64,000 nucleotides of DNA. It comes from Xylophilus sp. GOD-11R. GTDB lineage: Bacteria > Pseudomonadota > Gammaproteobacteria > Burkholderiales > Burkholderiaceae_C. How positions within the stretch are numbered: the stretch's first letter is position 1; every line of letters starts with the position of its first letter. Position numbers and translations under genes: made by a program. The notes below the pieces were generated by a model. That model ran no database searches. It was given only the letters and a program-made list of their open reading frames with translations, and was not told the DNA's origin. Of this stretch, positions 17,537-26,817 are shown one piece after another. The stretch spans positions 496,001-560,000 of the forward strand of contig NZ_CP137854.1 in the NCBI RefSeq assembly GCF_033546935.1, read 5' to 3'.

Positions 17537-20500
17537 ATGGCCATCGCCCCCGACCTCGCCGCGCCGGAATCCTCCGGCAAAGACATCGGCCCGCTGGCCT
17601 GGATCGCGCCCGAACTGCGTCGCCAGATCGACGCCGCGCTCAAGGGCCTGCGCCGCTTCCAGCTTGGCGTGGCCGTGGCCGGCGATCCCGATGCTGCCGC
17701 ACCCGACACCGCACTGGCCCGCGCCGCGCGCCACCATCTGCACCAGGCCGCCGGCGCGCTGGAAATGGTCGGCATGCGGCCCCTGGCGCGGCTGGTCGGC
17801 GCCATGGAGGCGGCCGCCCAGCAGTTCGCGGCCGAACCCCAGCGCTGCGACGCCGCTGCGCTGTCGGTGCTGGAGCGTTGCGCGTTCGCGCTAGGCGAAT
17901 TTCTCGACGCCCAACTGGCCGGCAAGCACCATTCGGCCGTCGGGCTGTTTCCCCAATACCGCGAACTGCAGGCGCTGGCCGGCGTGGCGAACGTGCATCC
18001 GGCCGAGCTTTGGGACACCGAAGCCGGTGACACCCGGGTGGCGCCCGTCGGCTCGGCCGCGCCCCTGGCCTACGGCACGGCCGCCCGGGCGCAGTTCGAC
18101 CAGAAGGTGCTCGCCGTCGTCAAGACCGGCGATCCGCAGGCCGCGCGCATGCTGGCCGAGCTGTCGCAGCGCCTGGCCGCCGGCCTGCCCGCCGACGAGA
18201 GCCATGGCGAGGCCCATCGCTTCTGGCAGGTCTGCGCCGCCTTCTTCGAAGCCCAGGCGCTCGACCTGCTGCCGCACGACCTGCACGCCAAGCGCATCGC
18301 CTCGCGGGTGCTGATGCAGTACCCCGCCCTGGTCCGGGGCGACGCGGTGCAGCCGGCCCTGCTGCGCGATCTGCTCTTCTTCTGCGCCCATGCCCGCCGC
18401 CCGGCGCCGGGCGAGGCGCCCGCGCTCGACGCGGTGCGCCAGGCCTGGGCGATGCCCGACGACGCGCCCCACGACTACGAGCGGCCGCGCTTCGGCCGCT
18501 TCGATCCGGCGCTGCTGTCGCAGGCACGCAAGCGCATCGCCAACGCCACCGAATCGTGGGCGGCGCTCACCGGCGGCGACCGGGGCCGGCTGCAGATGGC
18601 GGCCGACCAGTTCGAGCTGGTCGCCGATTCGCTGCGGCGCCTGCATCCGTCGGCCACGCCGCTGGCCGATGCGCTCGGCCGGGCGATGGCGGCCACGCTG
18701 CGCGCCGGCCGGCCGCCGGGCACCGCGCTGGCCATGGAAGTCGCCACCTCGCTGCTTTACCTGCAGGCCGCCTACGAAACGCTGGACACCGCCGACGAAG
18801 ACGTGGCCGCGCGTGCCGCCGTGCTCGCCGGCCGGCTCGATCGCGCGGGCGACGCGGCGGTGCCCGAGCCTTTGGACGCGTGGATGGAGGAACTCTACCG
18901 CCACGTCAGCGAGCGCCAGACCATGGGCAGCGTGGTCGAGGAACTGCGCGCCTCGCTGCACGAAGCCGAACATTCGCTCGACCTGTTCTTCCGCGCGCCG
19001 CAGGAAACCGCGCCGCTGCTGCCGGTGCCCAATCAGCTGACCCGCATGCGCGGCGTGCTGGCGGTGCTGGGCCTGGAGCAGGCGGCGCAGGCGTCGGTGC
19101 GCATGCGCGACCAGGTCGAACGCCTGCTGGTCGGCCTGCCGGCCACAGCGCACGAACGCGACGCCGTCTTCGACGCGCTCGGCTCCAGCCTGGGCGCGCT
19201 GGGTTTTCTGATCGACATGCTGGCCTACCAGCCGATGCTGGCGCGCCGGCTCTTCGTGTTCGACGAGGCGCGCGGCGTGCTGCGCTCGGTCATGGCGCGT
19301 TTGCCGGCATCGGCCGAAACGCCGCCGGCGGCGCTTATCGCCGAAGTCGTGGCCCAAGTTGCCGCCGAGCCGGTCGCCGAGGCCGTGCCCGAGCCGGATC
19401 GACTCAAGCCAGTTCAGCTCGATGCAGCCGGTCCGGCAGAAACCGACGGCGACGACGAACTGCGCACCGTCTTCCTGGACGAGGCGCGCGAGGTGATCGC
19501 TGCCGGCCTCGCATCGGTCGACCGGCTCGACGCACAGGCCGAAGACCTCGGCGAACAGACGGCCCTGCGGCGCGCGTTCCACACGCTCAAGGGCAGCGCC
19601 CGCATGGTCGGGCTCGACCGATTCGGCGAAGCCGCCTGGGCGATGGAGCAACTGCTCAACAGCTGGCTGGCCGAGCAGGACGCGTTTCCGCAGGCGCATC
19701 GCGTCCTGGCGCGGCGGGTGCTGGATCAACTCGGCTGGTGGGTCGCCGACATCGCTGCCGGTACGGACGGCACACGCGATGCGGCCGCCATCCGCCAAGC
19801 CGCCGACGCGCTGCGTTTCGGTGGCGAGGCCGTCGTGCTGCCGGATGAAATCGACCAGGCTGCCATGGCGAAAGCGCCGGACACCGTGGAGGTGGACGCG
19901 GTACCCGAGCCTGCCGCCGTGCAAACGCCGGACACCGGCCGTATCGAAGTCCAGGAGCTGGATTTTTCGGCTTTCACCGACGCGCTCGCGGACTCCGCGG
20001 GGCCAGCCGACGCGTTGCGGGACGACGCCGACGCGGCGATGCGTCCGGCCCGGCCCCCGCAGGACGAGGAAATGCCGGTGCCCGACATCGTGCAGACCGA
20101 GCCCGCTGCCGAGTCCTGGCCCGAACCCGCACCTGAACTCGAGGCCGAGACGATCAGCGAACGCGATGCCTCGCCATCGACCGATGACGTCGCGCCGCCG
20201 GACATCGGGTCCGAGCCGGAGTCTCCGCCCGAGTCTTCTGCCGAACCAGCGTCCGAGACGCAATCCATTGCGCAAGCGGCGCCCGAGCCCGTGACGCAAG
20301 CCGAGCCCGTCACGCGCGAACCGGATCCGGTCGACCGCCAGGAAACCGGCCTGGACCTGGGCCTGCAGCTCGGCGCCGAGGCCGATGAGGTCAAGGTCAT
20401 CGACTCGCTGCGGATCCCGATCCCGCTCTACAACATCTACCTCAACGAGGCCGACGAATGGTCGCGCCGCCTGCTCGCCGAACTCGGCGAATGGGCGCTG

Positions 20501-23281
20501 GAACTGCACCGCCCGCTGCCCGCCTCGGCGAGCGGCCTGGCGCATTCGCTGGCCGGCAGCTCGGCGACCGTGGGATTCGAGTCGCTCGCCGGCATCGCCC
20601 GGCTGCTGGAACAGGCGCTCGACCTGCTGCATGGCCAACCCGGTGGCACGCCGCACCAGGCGGGCGTGTTCGTCGATTCGGCCGAAGACATCCGCCGCTT
20701 GCTGCACCAGTTCGCCGCCGGTTTCCTGAAGCAGGCCACGCCGCGCCTTCTGCGGGCCTTGCAGGCGCTGATCGACGCGGCCGCGCCGGCGGACGATCTG
20801 CCCTCGGCCGCGAGTTTTCTGCGCAGTGCCGAGCGCGACGATGCGTTCGATGCCAACTTCGACGCGGAAGAAACGGCAGAGCCACCGGTCGCGGAAAACA
20901 GCGATGCGGCGACCGAGCCGGACCGCATCGACCCCGACCTCTTCCCGATCTTCGAAGAAGAAGCGCTCGACCTGCTGCCTAAACTCGGGGGCGCCCTGCG
21001 CCGCTGGTCGAACGACGCCGCCGACGATAGCGGGCGGCAGGAAACGCTGCGCCTGCTGCACACCTTGAAGGGCAGCGCGCGGCTGGCAGGCGCGGTGCGG
21101 CTCGGCGATATCGCCCACGCCTTCGAAACCGATGTGGAAGCGATCGGGCAGAGTGACACGGTCACGGCCGACGACTGGCACACGCTCTTCGCCCATCTCG
21201 ACGCCATCACCGCCGCCTTCGACACCTTGCGCAGCGACGACGCGCGCCGGCACGAGGCCCTGGCGGAAGCCGAGCCGGCGAGGGCGCCGTCTGCCAATGA
21301 AACACCCGCGTCGATCGACCTGCCTCCGGCACCGGAAGCGGACGCGGAATCCGCCCCGCGCACCGGCGTGCCGGTGCCCGCGCGTGCGCCGCTGACCGCG
21401 CCGAGCCGCTCAGCCGGCGGCTCGGTGCGGGTGCGCGCCGGCCTGCTCGACCGGCTGGTCAACGAAGCGGGTGAAGTCATCATCAGCCGGTCGCGGCTCG
21501 AATCGCGGCTGGCGGGCATGCAGCAGTCGCTGGCCGAACTCACCGGCAATCTCGACCGGCTGCGCGGCCAGTTGCGCGATGTCGAGCTGCAGGCCGAGTC
21601 GCAGATGCAGTCGCGCCTGGCACTGGGCAAGGAAAGCGCCGCCGGCTTCGATCCGCTCGAATTCGACCGCTTCACCCGGGTGCAGGAACTCACGCGGATG
21701 ATGGCCGAGTCGGTCGACGACGTGGCCACGGTGCAGCGCAACCTGCAGCGCGGCCTGCAGGGTACCGAAGACGAACTCGTCGCCCAGGGCCGCCAGGCGC
21801 GCGAACTGCAGCGCGACCTGCTGCGCACGCGCATGGTGGAGTTCGACAGCGTGACCGAACGGCTGCACGCGACCGTGCGCCAGACCTCGCGCGACACCGC
21901 CAAATCCGCCACGCTGGAAGTGACCGGCGGGTCGGTCGAGATGGACCGTGGTTTGCTCGACCGGCTGATGCCGGCCTTCGAGCACCTGCTGCGCAACGCG
22001 GTGGTGCACGGCATCGAGACGCCGGCCGAGCGGCAGTCGCTGGGCAAGGCGGCCATCGGCAGCATCGCGCTGTCGCTGCGCCAGGAGGGCAACGACGTCG
22101 CCATCGACGTCGCCGACGACGGCGCCGGCCTGGACCTGCGCCGCATCCGCGACAAGGCCCAGGCGCGTGGCCTGCTGGCAGCCGATGCACAGCCGAGCGA
22201 AAGTGCGCTCGCCGAGCTGATCTTCGCACCGGGTTTTTCCACCGCGTCCGAACTCACCGAACTGGCCGGCCGCGGCGTGGGGCTCGACGTGGTGCGTTCC
22301 GAGGTGCAGGCGGCCGGTGGCCAGGTGGCGGTGCATTCGCTCGCCGGCCAGGGGCTGCGTTTCACCTTGACGCTGCCGCTGACCACGGCGGTCACCCAGG
22401 TGCTGTCGCTGCGCGCGGGCACGTTGACGATCGGCGTGCCGGCCACGGTGGTCGAGGTGGTGCGGCGCGCCACGGTGGCCGAGCTCGACGCGGCCTATGC
22501 GGCCGGCAGCCTGCCGCACGGCGGCGCGGCGATTCCCTTCTTCTGGTGCGGCGCGTTGCTGCAGTCCTCGCAAGGCAGCCGCGAGCCGGTCGGCCGCACC
22601 CGCCCGGTGGTGGTGGTGCGCAGCGCCCAGCAGATGCTCGCGCTGCATGTCGACGAGGTGCTGGGTCAGCAGGAAGTGGTGATCAAGAACCTCGGACCGC
22701 AGCTCGCGGGCCTGCCCGGTCTGTCGGCGATGACGGTGCTGCCGTCGGGCGCGGTGCTGCCGGTCTACAACCCGGTCGCCCTGCTCAATGTGTATGGCGA
22801 TCGCATCCGCGCGGGCATCGCGGCCGGCGATGCGAACGGCGCTGACGCTTCAGTGCCGGCGGTCGATGCCGTGGCGCTCCAGCCGCTGGTGCTGGTGGTC
22901 GACGACTCGATCACCGTGCGCCGCGTCACCCAGCGCCTGCTGCGCCGCGAGGGTTACCGGGTGGCGCTGGCCGTCGACGGCATGCAGGCGCTCGAACGCC
23001 TGCGCGAGGAGCGGCCGGCGCTGGTGCTGTCCGACATCGAAATGCCGCGCATGGACGGCTTCGACCTGCTGCGGCAGATCCGCGCGGAGCCGGCCACCGC
23101 CTCGCTGCCGGTGGTGATGATCACCTCGCGCATCGCCGCCAAGCACCGCGACCATGCGATGTCGCTCGGCGCCAGCCACTACCTCGGCAAGCCCTATCCG
23201 GAAGACGAGTTGCTGGCACTGGTGCGCCGCCATGCCAGCGCCGAAATGTCGGACCAAACGTCGGACGACAGGCCGGACTGA
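17537..23281 (+). CDS. chpA: Hybrid chemotaxis histidine kinase ChpA/PilL
   Basis: A 1914-residue multidomain kinase for type IV pilus control. Three clear Hpt domains carry phospho-His at about 682 (HTLKGSARMVG), 1003 (AHSLAGSSATVG) and 1175 (HTLKGSARLAG). The N-terminal ~550 residues hold further Hpt-like helical bundles, one with a degenerate HQAAGALEMVG. A Pro/Glu-rich linker spans about 780-950. The CheA core follows: dimerisation helices from about 1300, N box EHLLRNAVVHGIE near 1480, G boxes DVADDGAGLD and GRGVGLDVVRSEV, then a CheW-like domain and a C-terminal receiver (LVVDDSITVRR, phospho-Asp 1833 in LSDIEMP). It starts 23 bases after pilJ and closes the operon. Confidence 0.95.
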   Translation: MAIAPDLAAPESSGKDIGPLAWIAPELRRQIDAALKGLRRFQLGVAVAGDPDAAAPDTALARAARHHLHQAAGALEMVGMRPLARLVGAMEAAAQQFAAEPQRCDAAALSVLERCAFALGEFLDAQLAGKHHSAVGLFPQYRELQALAGVANVHPAELWDTEAGDTRVAPVGSAAPLAYGTAARAQFDQKVLAVVKTGDPQAARMLAELSQRLAAGLPADESHGEAHRFWQVCAAFFEAQALDLLPHDLHAKRIASRVLMQYPALVRGDAVQPALLRDLLFFCAHARRPAPGEAPALDAVRQAWAMPDDAPHDYERPRFGRFDPALLSQARKRIANATESWAALTGGDRGRLQMAADQFELVADSLRRLHPSATPLADALGRAMAATLRAGRPPGTALAMEVATSLLYLQAAYETLDTADEDVAARAAVLAGRLDRAGDAAVPEPLDAWMEELYRHVSERQTMGSVVEELRASLHEAEHSLDLFFRAPQETAPLLPVPNQLTRMRGVLAVLGLEQAAQASVRMRDQVERLLVGLPATAHERDAVFDALGSSLGALGFLIDMLAYQPMLARRLFVFDEARGVLRSVMARLPASAETPPAALIAEVVAQVAAEPVAEAVPEPDRLKPVQLDAAGPAETDGDDELRTVFLDEAREVIAAGLASVDRLDAQAEDLGEQTALRRAFHTLKGSARMVGLDRFGEAAWAMEQLLNSWLAEQDAFPQAHRVLARRVLDQLGWWVADIAAGTDGTRDAAAIRQAADALRFGGEAVVLPDEIDQAAMAKAPDTVEVDAVPEPAAVQTPDTGRIEVQELDFSAFTDALADSAGPADALRDDADAAMRPARPPQDEEMPVPDIVQTEPAAESWPEPAPELEAETISERDASPSTDDVAPPDIGSEPESPPESSAEPASETQSIAQAAPEPVTQAEPVTREPDPVDRQETGLDLGLQLGAEADEVKVIDSLRIPIPLYNIYLNEADEWSRRLLAELGEWALELHRPLPASASGLAHSLAGSSATVGFESLAGIARLLEQALDLLHGQPGGTPHQAGVFVDSAEDIRRLLHQFAAGFLKQATPRLLRALQALIDAAAPADDLPSAASFLRSAERDDAFDANFDAEETAEPPVAENSDAATEPDRIDPDLFPIFEEEALDLLPKLGGALRRWSNDAADDSGRQETLRLLHTLKGSARLAGAVRLGDIAHAFETDVEAIGQSDTVTADDWHTLFAHLDAITAAFDTLRSDDARRHEALAEAEPARAPSANETPASIDLPPAPEADAESAPRTGVPVPARAPLTAPSRSAGGSVRVRAGLLDRLVNEAGEVIISRSRLESRLAGMQQSLAELTGNLDRLRGQLRDVELQAESQMQSRLALGKESAAGFDPLEFDRFTRVQELTRMMAESVDDVATVQRNLQRGLQGTEDELVAQGRQARELQRDLLRTRMVEFDSVTERLHATVRQTSRDTAKSATLEVTGGSVEMDRGLLDRLMPAFEHLLRNAVVHGIETPAERQSLGKAAIGSIALSLRQEGNDVAIDVADDGAGLDLRRIRDKAQARGLLAADAQPSESALAELIFAPGFSTASELTELAGRGVGLDVVRSEVQAAGGQVAVHSLAGQGLRFTLTLPLTTAVTQVLSLRAGTLTIGVPATVVEVVRRATVAELDAAYAAGSLPHGGAAIPFFWCGALLQSSQGSREPVGRTRPVVVVRSAQQMLALHVDEVLGQQEVVIKNLGPQLAGLPGLSAMTVLPSGAVLPVYNPVALLNVYGDRIRAGIAAGDANGADASVPAVDAVALQPLVLVVDDSITVRRVTQRLLRREGYRVALAVDGMQALERLREERPALVLSDIEMPRMDGFDLLRQIRAEPATASLPVVMITSRIAAKHRDHAMSLGASHYLGKPYPEDELLALVRRHASAEMSDQTSDDRPD

Positions 23282-23348
23282 ACCCGCGTTTCGGGCGCGT
23301 GGCGCCGGGTACGGCTTGGTGGCTGGCGGGCGGGGGGTGCTGGCTAAG

Positions 23349-23370
23349 GTAGGTGTTCCTTCATACCTAC
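23349..23370. promoter_or_regulatory. Inverted repeat before the 138-residue hypothetical gene
   Basis: The arms GTAGGT and ACCTAC are separated by 10 bases and end 6 bases before the purine-rich ribosome site. It could be an operator or a hairpin in the 5' leader. Confidence 0.3.
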
Positions 23371-23385
23371 AGAGACAGGATTTCC

Positions 23386-23802
23386 ATGATCGATTTTTCA
23401 TCGGGCTTGGCCGCGGCGTCGTCACTGCCGGCGGCGACGCTGACACCACCCGGCCAAGCCTCGGTGCCCACGCTGGCAGGCACGCCGGTCGTCATCGTCG
23501 ACCTCAATATCAACATCACCGTCGATGCCGCATCGTCCGGCTCGCCCGGGCTGGCCCACTTGCCTGCCCACGAGGACACGGCGTCCGTATCGACCGACTT
23601 CTCTCCGCCGGCCATCGCACGCACCTCCGCGCGCCCGCCTGCCCGATGGCGCGACCTGAGCCTTTACGACAGCCTGCACGGACCGAGCGGCTATCCGATG
23701 CGGCATGCTCTGCGCGACCCCGACCTGCTGCGCGTCCTGTGGAACATCAAGACCCTGCCCCGGCCAGACCGAGACCTGTCTCAGGAGCGGACCGCCCCGT
23801 AG
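23386..23802 (+). CDS. Hypothetical protein of 138 residues
   Basis: Not recognised. The ATG follows a good ribosome site (ACAGGA, 5 bases upstream). The N-terminal half is hydrophobic and small-residue rich (SGLAAASSLPAATLTPPGQ, then VVIVDLNINITVD), without a clear signal peptide or membrane helix. The C-terminal half is basic and Arg/Pro rich, with SLYDSLHGPSGYPMRHALRDPDLLRVLWN looking like the only structured segment. The 3' end overlaps the photolyase gene by 22 bases in convergent orientation. The ribosome site and separate start argue that it is real, but coding evidence is modest. Confidence 0.5.
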   Translation: MIDFSSGLAAASSLPAATLTPPGQASVPTLAGTPVVIVDLNINITVDAASSGSPGLAHLPAHEDTASVSTDFSPPAIARTSARPPARWRDLSLYDSLHGPSGYPMRHALRDPDLLRVLWNIKTLPRPDRDLSQERTAP

Positions 23803-25244
23803 CGCGCCAGCGTCTGTTGCCGGGCCGTCTCGTGGTCGACGAGCGGCTCGGGGTAGTCGCGGCCCAGCACCACGCCGGCGGCTTCCAGCTCGATCGGCGA
23901 GGCCTTCCAGGGCGCGTGGATCTGCTCGTCCGACAGCTTCGCGAGTTGCGGCAGGTAGCGCCGGATGAACTTGCCCTGCGGATCGAATCGCTTGCTCTGG
24001 GTGACCGGATTGAAAATGCGGAACCAGGGCTGCGAATCGCAGCCGGTGGAGGCGGCCCACTGCCAGTTGCCGTTGTTGCTGGAGAGCTCGAAATCGTTCA
24101 GGTGCTCGGCGAAGTAGGCCTCGCCACGCCGCCAGTCGATGCCCAGGTCCTTGATCAGAAAGCTCGCCGCCACCATGCGCAGCCGGTTGTGCATGTAGCC
24201 CGACTGGTTGATCTGCGCCATGGCCGCATCCACCAGCGGATAGCCGGTGCGGCCCTCGCACCAGGCCTTGAAATGCGCATCGGCCTGCTTGCCGTGCTCG
24301 AATTTCAGTGCGTCGAATTCCGGCCGGTAGGCGTGGCCGATCACCTCCGGCTTGTGGAACATGACCTGGGTGAAGAAGTCGCGCCAGATGAGCTCGCCCA
24401 GCCAGGTCTCCGCGCCCTTGCTGCCGTGCTGCATGCGCTGGTAGGCGGCATGGGCCAGCCCGCGGATAGACACCGTGCCGAAACGCAGGTGAATGCCCAG
24501 GTAGCTCGGCCCCTTCACGCCGGGGTAGTTGCGGGTGGCGTCGTAATCGTCGATGCGGTCGAAGAAGTCTTCCCACAGCTCCTGGCCGCCGCTCATGCCG
24601 GTGGGAATGCCCAGCTCCTTCAGGTTGGTCGGCTCGAAACCCAGGCGCGACAGCGGTGGCACCGCCTCGCGAAAGCGCTCCGGCCGGCCGACCAGTGCGG
24701 CGGCGTGTTTCTCGACCGGATAACCGCGCAGGTAGAAGGAGTCCACCTTCTTCAGCCAGGCGCGCTTGTAGGGCGTGAACACGCTGAAGGCGGTGCCGGC
24801 CTGCGTCATGACCTCGTCGCGCTCGAAGATCACGTGGTCCTTGCCGAGCAGCAGCAGGATGCCCGCGTTGGCCAGCGCCCCCAGCACCTGGGCGTCGCGC
24901 TCGATGGCGTACGGCTCGTCGTCGTGGCTGGCGAACACCGCCTGCACGCCCAGGTCGCGTGCGATGTGCGGCAGCACCGTCTGCGCCTTGCCGTGCACCG
25001 TGATCAATCCGGCGGCCTCGTGGCCGGCGAGCTGGCGCAGGGCGCGGTCGAGCTCCACCACCGAGTCGTGGATGAACTCCACCCGCCGGTCGGCGCGCGG
25101 CAGCGACTCGAGGATGGCGGTGTCGAAGACAAAGGCGCAATACACCTTGGCGCATTGGCGCAGGGCGTGGTGCAGGGCGGCGTGGTCGTCGATGCGCAGG
25201 TCGCGACGAAACCAGACGAGGCCGGCGGAATACTTCTTGTCCAT
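23781..25244 (-). CDS. phrB: Deoxyribodipyrimidine photolyase
   Basis: A light-driven FAD enzyme that splits cyclobutane pyrimidine dimers, 487 residues, class I type. The N-terminal Rossmann antenna domain starts KYSAGLVWFRRDLRIDDHAAL. The helical FAD domain contains GSKGAETWLGELIWRDFF, AWCEGRTGYPLVDAAMAQINQ, the MHNRLRMVAASFLIKDL motif and the FAD-contacting WQWAASTGCDSQPWFRIFNP. These match CPD photolyases more than cryptochromes. It is divergent from yqgE, 38 bases away, and overlaps the end of the 138-residue hypothetical gene. Confidence 0.95.
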   Translation of the reverse strand: MDKKYSAGLVWFRRDLRIDDHAALHHALRQCAKVYCAFVFDTAILESLPRADRRVEFIHDSVVELDRALRQLAGHEAAGLITVHGKAQTVLPHIARDLGVQAVFASHDDEPYAIERDAQVLGALANAGILLLLGKDHVIFERDEVMTQAGTAFSVFTPYKRAWLKKVDSFYLRGYPVEKHAAALVGRPERFREAVPPLSRLGFEPTNLKELGIPTGMSGGQELWEDFFDRIDDYDATRNYPGVKGPSYLGIHLRFGTVSIRGLAHAAYQRMQHGSKGAETWLGELIWRDFFTQVMFHKPEVIGHAYRPEFDALKFEHGKQADAHFKAWCEGRTGYPLVDAAMAQINQSGYMHNRLRMVAASFLIKDLGIDWRRGEAYFAEHLNDFELSSNNGNWQWAASTGCDSQPWFRIFNPVTQSKRFDPQGKFIRRYLPQLAKLSDEQIHAPWKASPIELEAAGVVLGRDYPEPLVDHETARQQTLARYGAVRS

Positions 25245-25282
25245 GGAATGGGGGTGTTCGCGTGCGGGCCTAAAATCGGGCC

Positions 25283-25882
25283 ATGTCTGCCGATTCTGCC
25301 CCCATCAACCTGACGCATCACTTCCTGATCGCCATGCCGGGGCTCGAAGATGCCCCGTTCGACCGCAGCGTGATCTATCTCTGCGAACACAGCGCCAAGG
25401 GCGCGCTCGGCCTGATCATCAACAAGCCCAGCGACATCAACCTCAAGAAGCTCTTCGCCAAGGTCGATCTCTCGCTGAGCCGCAGCGACCTCAGCGAAAC
25501 GCCGGTCTTCAACGGCGGCCCGGTGCAGACCGAGCGCGGCTTCGTGCTGCACGACGCGGTCGACGCCATCGGCGTGGCGGCCGACGAATCGGTCTACGCC
25601 TCCACCATGACCATTCCCGGCGGGCTCGAAATGACCACCTCCAAGGACGTGCTCGAAGCCATCTCCACCGGCGCCGGCCCCAAGCGGGTGCTGGTGACGC
25701 TGGGGTATTCGTCCTGGGGCGAGGGCCAGCTCGAGAGCGAACTCGCCGAAAACAGCTGGCTCACCGTCGGCGCCGACACCAGCGTGATCTTCGACACGCC
25801 GGTCGAAAAGCGCTACGACGTGGCGCTCAAGCTGCTCGGCCTGGAGTCCTGGATGATCTCTCCCAGCGCGGGTCGCGCATGA
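25283..25882 (+). CDS. YqgE/AlgH family protein
   Basis: A 199-residue UPF0301 protein. The pattern is intact: LTHHFLIAMPGLEDAPFDRSV near the N terminus, KGALGLIINKP, VFNGGPVQTERGFVLH and VLVTLGYSSWGEGQLESELAENSWL. The molecular role is not settled; the Pseudomonas homologue AlgH influences alginate gene expression. It is the first gene of a tight run yqgE-ruvX-pyrR-pyrB, and its stop overlaps the ruvX start (ATGA). Confidence 0.95.
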   Translation: MSADSAPINLTHHFLIAMPGLEDAPFDRSVIYLCEHSAKGALGLIINKPSDINLKKLFAKVDLSLSRSDLSETPVFNGGPVQTERGFVLHDAVDAIGVAADESVYASTMTIPGGLEMTTSKDVLEAISTGAGPKRVLVTLGYSSWGEGQLESELAENSWLTVGADTSVIFDTPVEKRYDVALKLLGLESWMISPSAGRA

Positions 25883-26295
25883 GCGGCATGGCCGCCCGTC
25901 CCGTTCCCGCCGGTTTTCAGACTTTCCTCGCGTTCGACTACGGCCAGAAGCGCACCGGCGTGGCCAGCGGCAACCGCCTGCTGCGCACCGCCACGCCGCA
26001 GGCCACGGTCGCGGCCGAGGGAAACGCCCGCTTCGTGCCCATCGCCGCCCGCATCAAGGAGTGGCAGCCCGACGCGCTGGTCGTCGGCGTGCCCTTCCAC
26101 CCCGACGGCGCCGAGCACGACAACACCCACAAGGCGCGCCGTTTCGCGCGCCAGCTGCACGGCCGTTTCGGCCTGCCGGTCTACGAGGTGGACGAGCGCT
26201 ACAGCACCACCGAGGCGCTGGCCGCCGGCGCCCGCGACGCCGATGCGGCATCGGCCTGCATCATCCTCGAACAATTCCTCAGGAGCCTCGATTGA
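25879..26295 (+). CDS. ruvX: Putative pre-16S rRNA nuclease / Holliday junction resolvase-like YqgF
   Basis: A 138-residue RNase H-fold protein. The first acidic strand is FLAFDYGQKRTGVA, followed by LVVGVPFHPDGAEHDNT, VYEVDERYST and a final Asp in AGARDADAASACIIL, the usual YqgF catalytic arrangement. YqgF is best supported as the nuclease finishing the 5' end of 16S rRNA. The ATG overlaps the yqgE stop by four bases, and its own stop overlaps the TTG start of pyrR, indicating coupled translation. Confidence 0.94.
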   Translation: MSGMAARPVPAGFQTFLAFDYGQKRTGVASGNRLLRTATPQATVAAEGNARFVPIAARIKEWQPDALVVGVPFHPDGAEHDNTHKARRFARQLHGRFGLPVYEVDERYSTTEALAAGARDADAASACIILEQFLRSLD

Positions 26296-26816
26296 GTTCT
26301 TCCTCCAACGGCGCACCGGGCGCCCTGTTCCTCGACGCCGAGGCGCTCTACGGCGAGCTCGCGCGCGGTGTGCGCGGCCTGCTCACACCACGCACCCGCC
26401 TGGTCGGCATCGCCTCCGGCGGCGTCTGGCTGGCCCAGCGTCTGCAGCCCGAGCTCGGCCTGCCCGACGCGCCGGGCGTCATCTCCTCGGCCATGCACCG
26501 CGACGACTTCGCCCAGCGCGGCCTGGCGGCCAGCGCGCAGACCACGCTGCCCTTCGATGTGGACGGCGCCGACGTGGTGCTGCTCGACGACGTGCTCTAC
26601 ACCGGCCGCACCATCCGCGCGGTGATCAACGAGCTGTTCGACTACGGCCGCCCGGCCAGCGTGAAGCTCGCGGTGCTGGTCGACCGGGGCGGGCGTGAAC
26701 TGCCGGTGCAGGCCGATTTCGCCGCCGCCCGGGTGGCGCTGCCGGCCGGCCAGCAACTGGCGCTGGGCCGCGACGCCGCCGATGGCCGATTCACCTTCCA
26801 AGTCGAGAGCGCCTGA
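26292..26816 (+). CDS. pyrR: Bifunctional pyr regulator / uracil phosphoribosyltransferase-like PyrR
   Basis: A 174-residue type I phosphoribosyltransferase. The PRPP loop is [19 protein letters not shown], and an N-terminal [16 protein letters not shown] segment and late VDRGGRELP motif match PyrR. In Gram-positives PyrR is an RNA-binding attenuator; in betaproteobacteria the role is unclear and a UPRTase activity is possible. It starts at TTG, chosen because an AGGAG ribosome site lies 6 bases upstream and because the next ATG would remove conserved residues. It overlaps ruvX and lies one base before pyrB. Confidence 0.9.
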   Translation: MSSSSNGAPGALFLDAEALYGELARGVRGLLTPRTRLVGIASGGVWLAQRLQPELGLPDAPGVISSAMHRDDFAQRGLAASAQTTLPFDVDGADVVLLDDVLYTGRTIRAVINELFDYGRPASVKLAVLVDRGGRELPVQADFAAARVALPAGQQLALGRDAADGRFTFQVESA

Positions 26817-26817
26817 C

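Noticed and set aside
17891..21253. 1120-codon minus-strand open frame opposite chpA
   Set aside because: Same reason; the sense strand has clear Hpt motifs in register, and no domain is seen in the antisense product.
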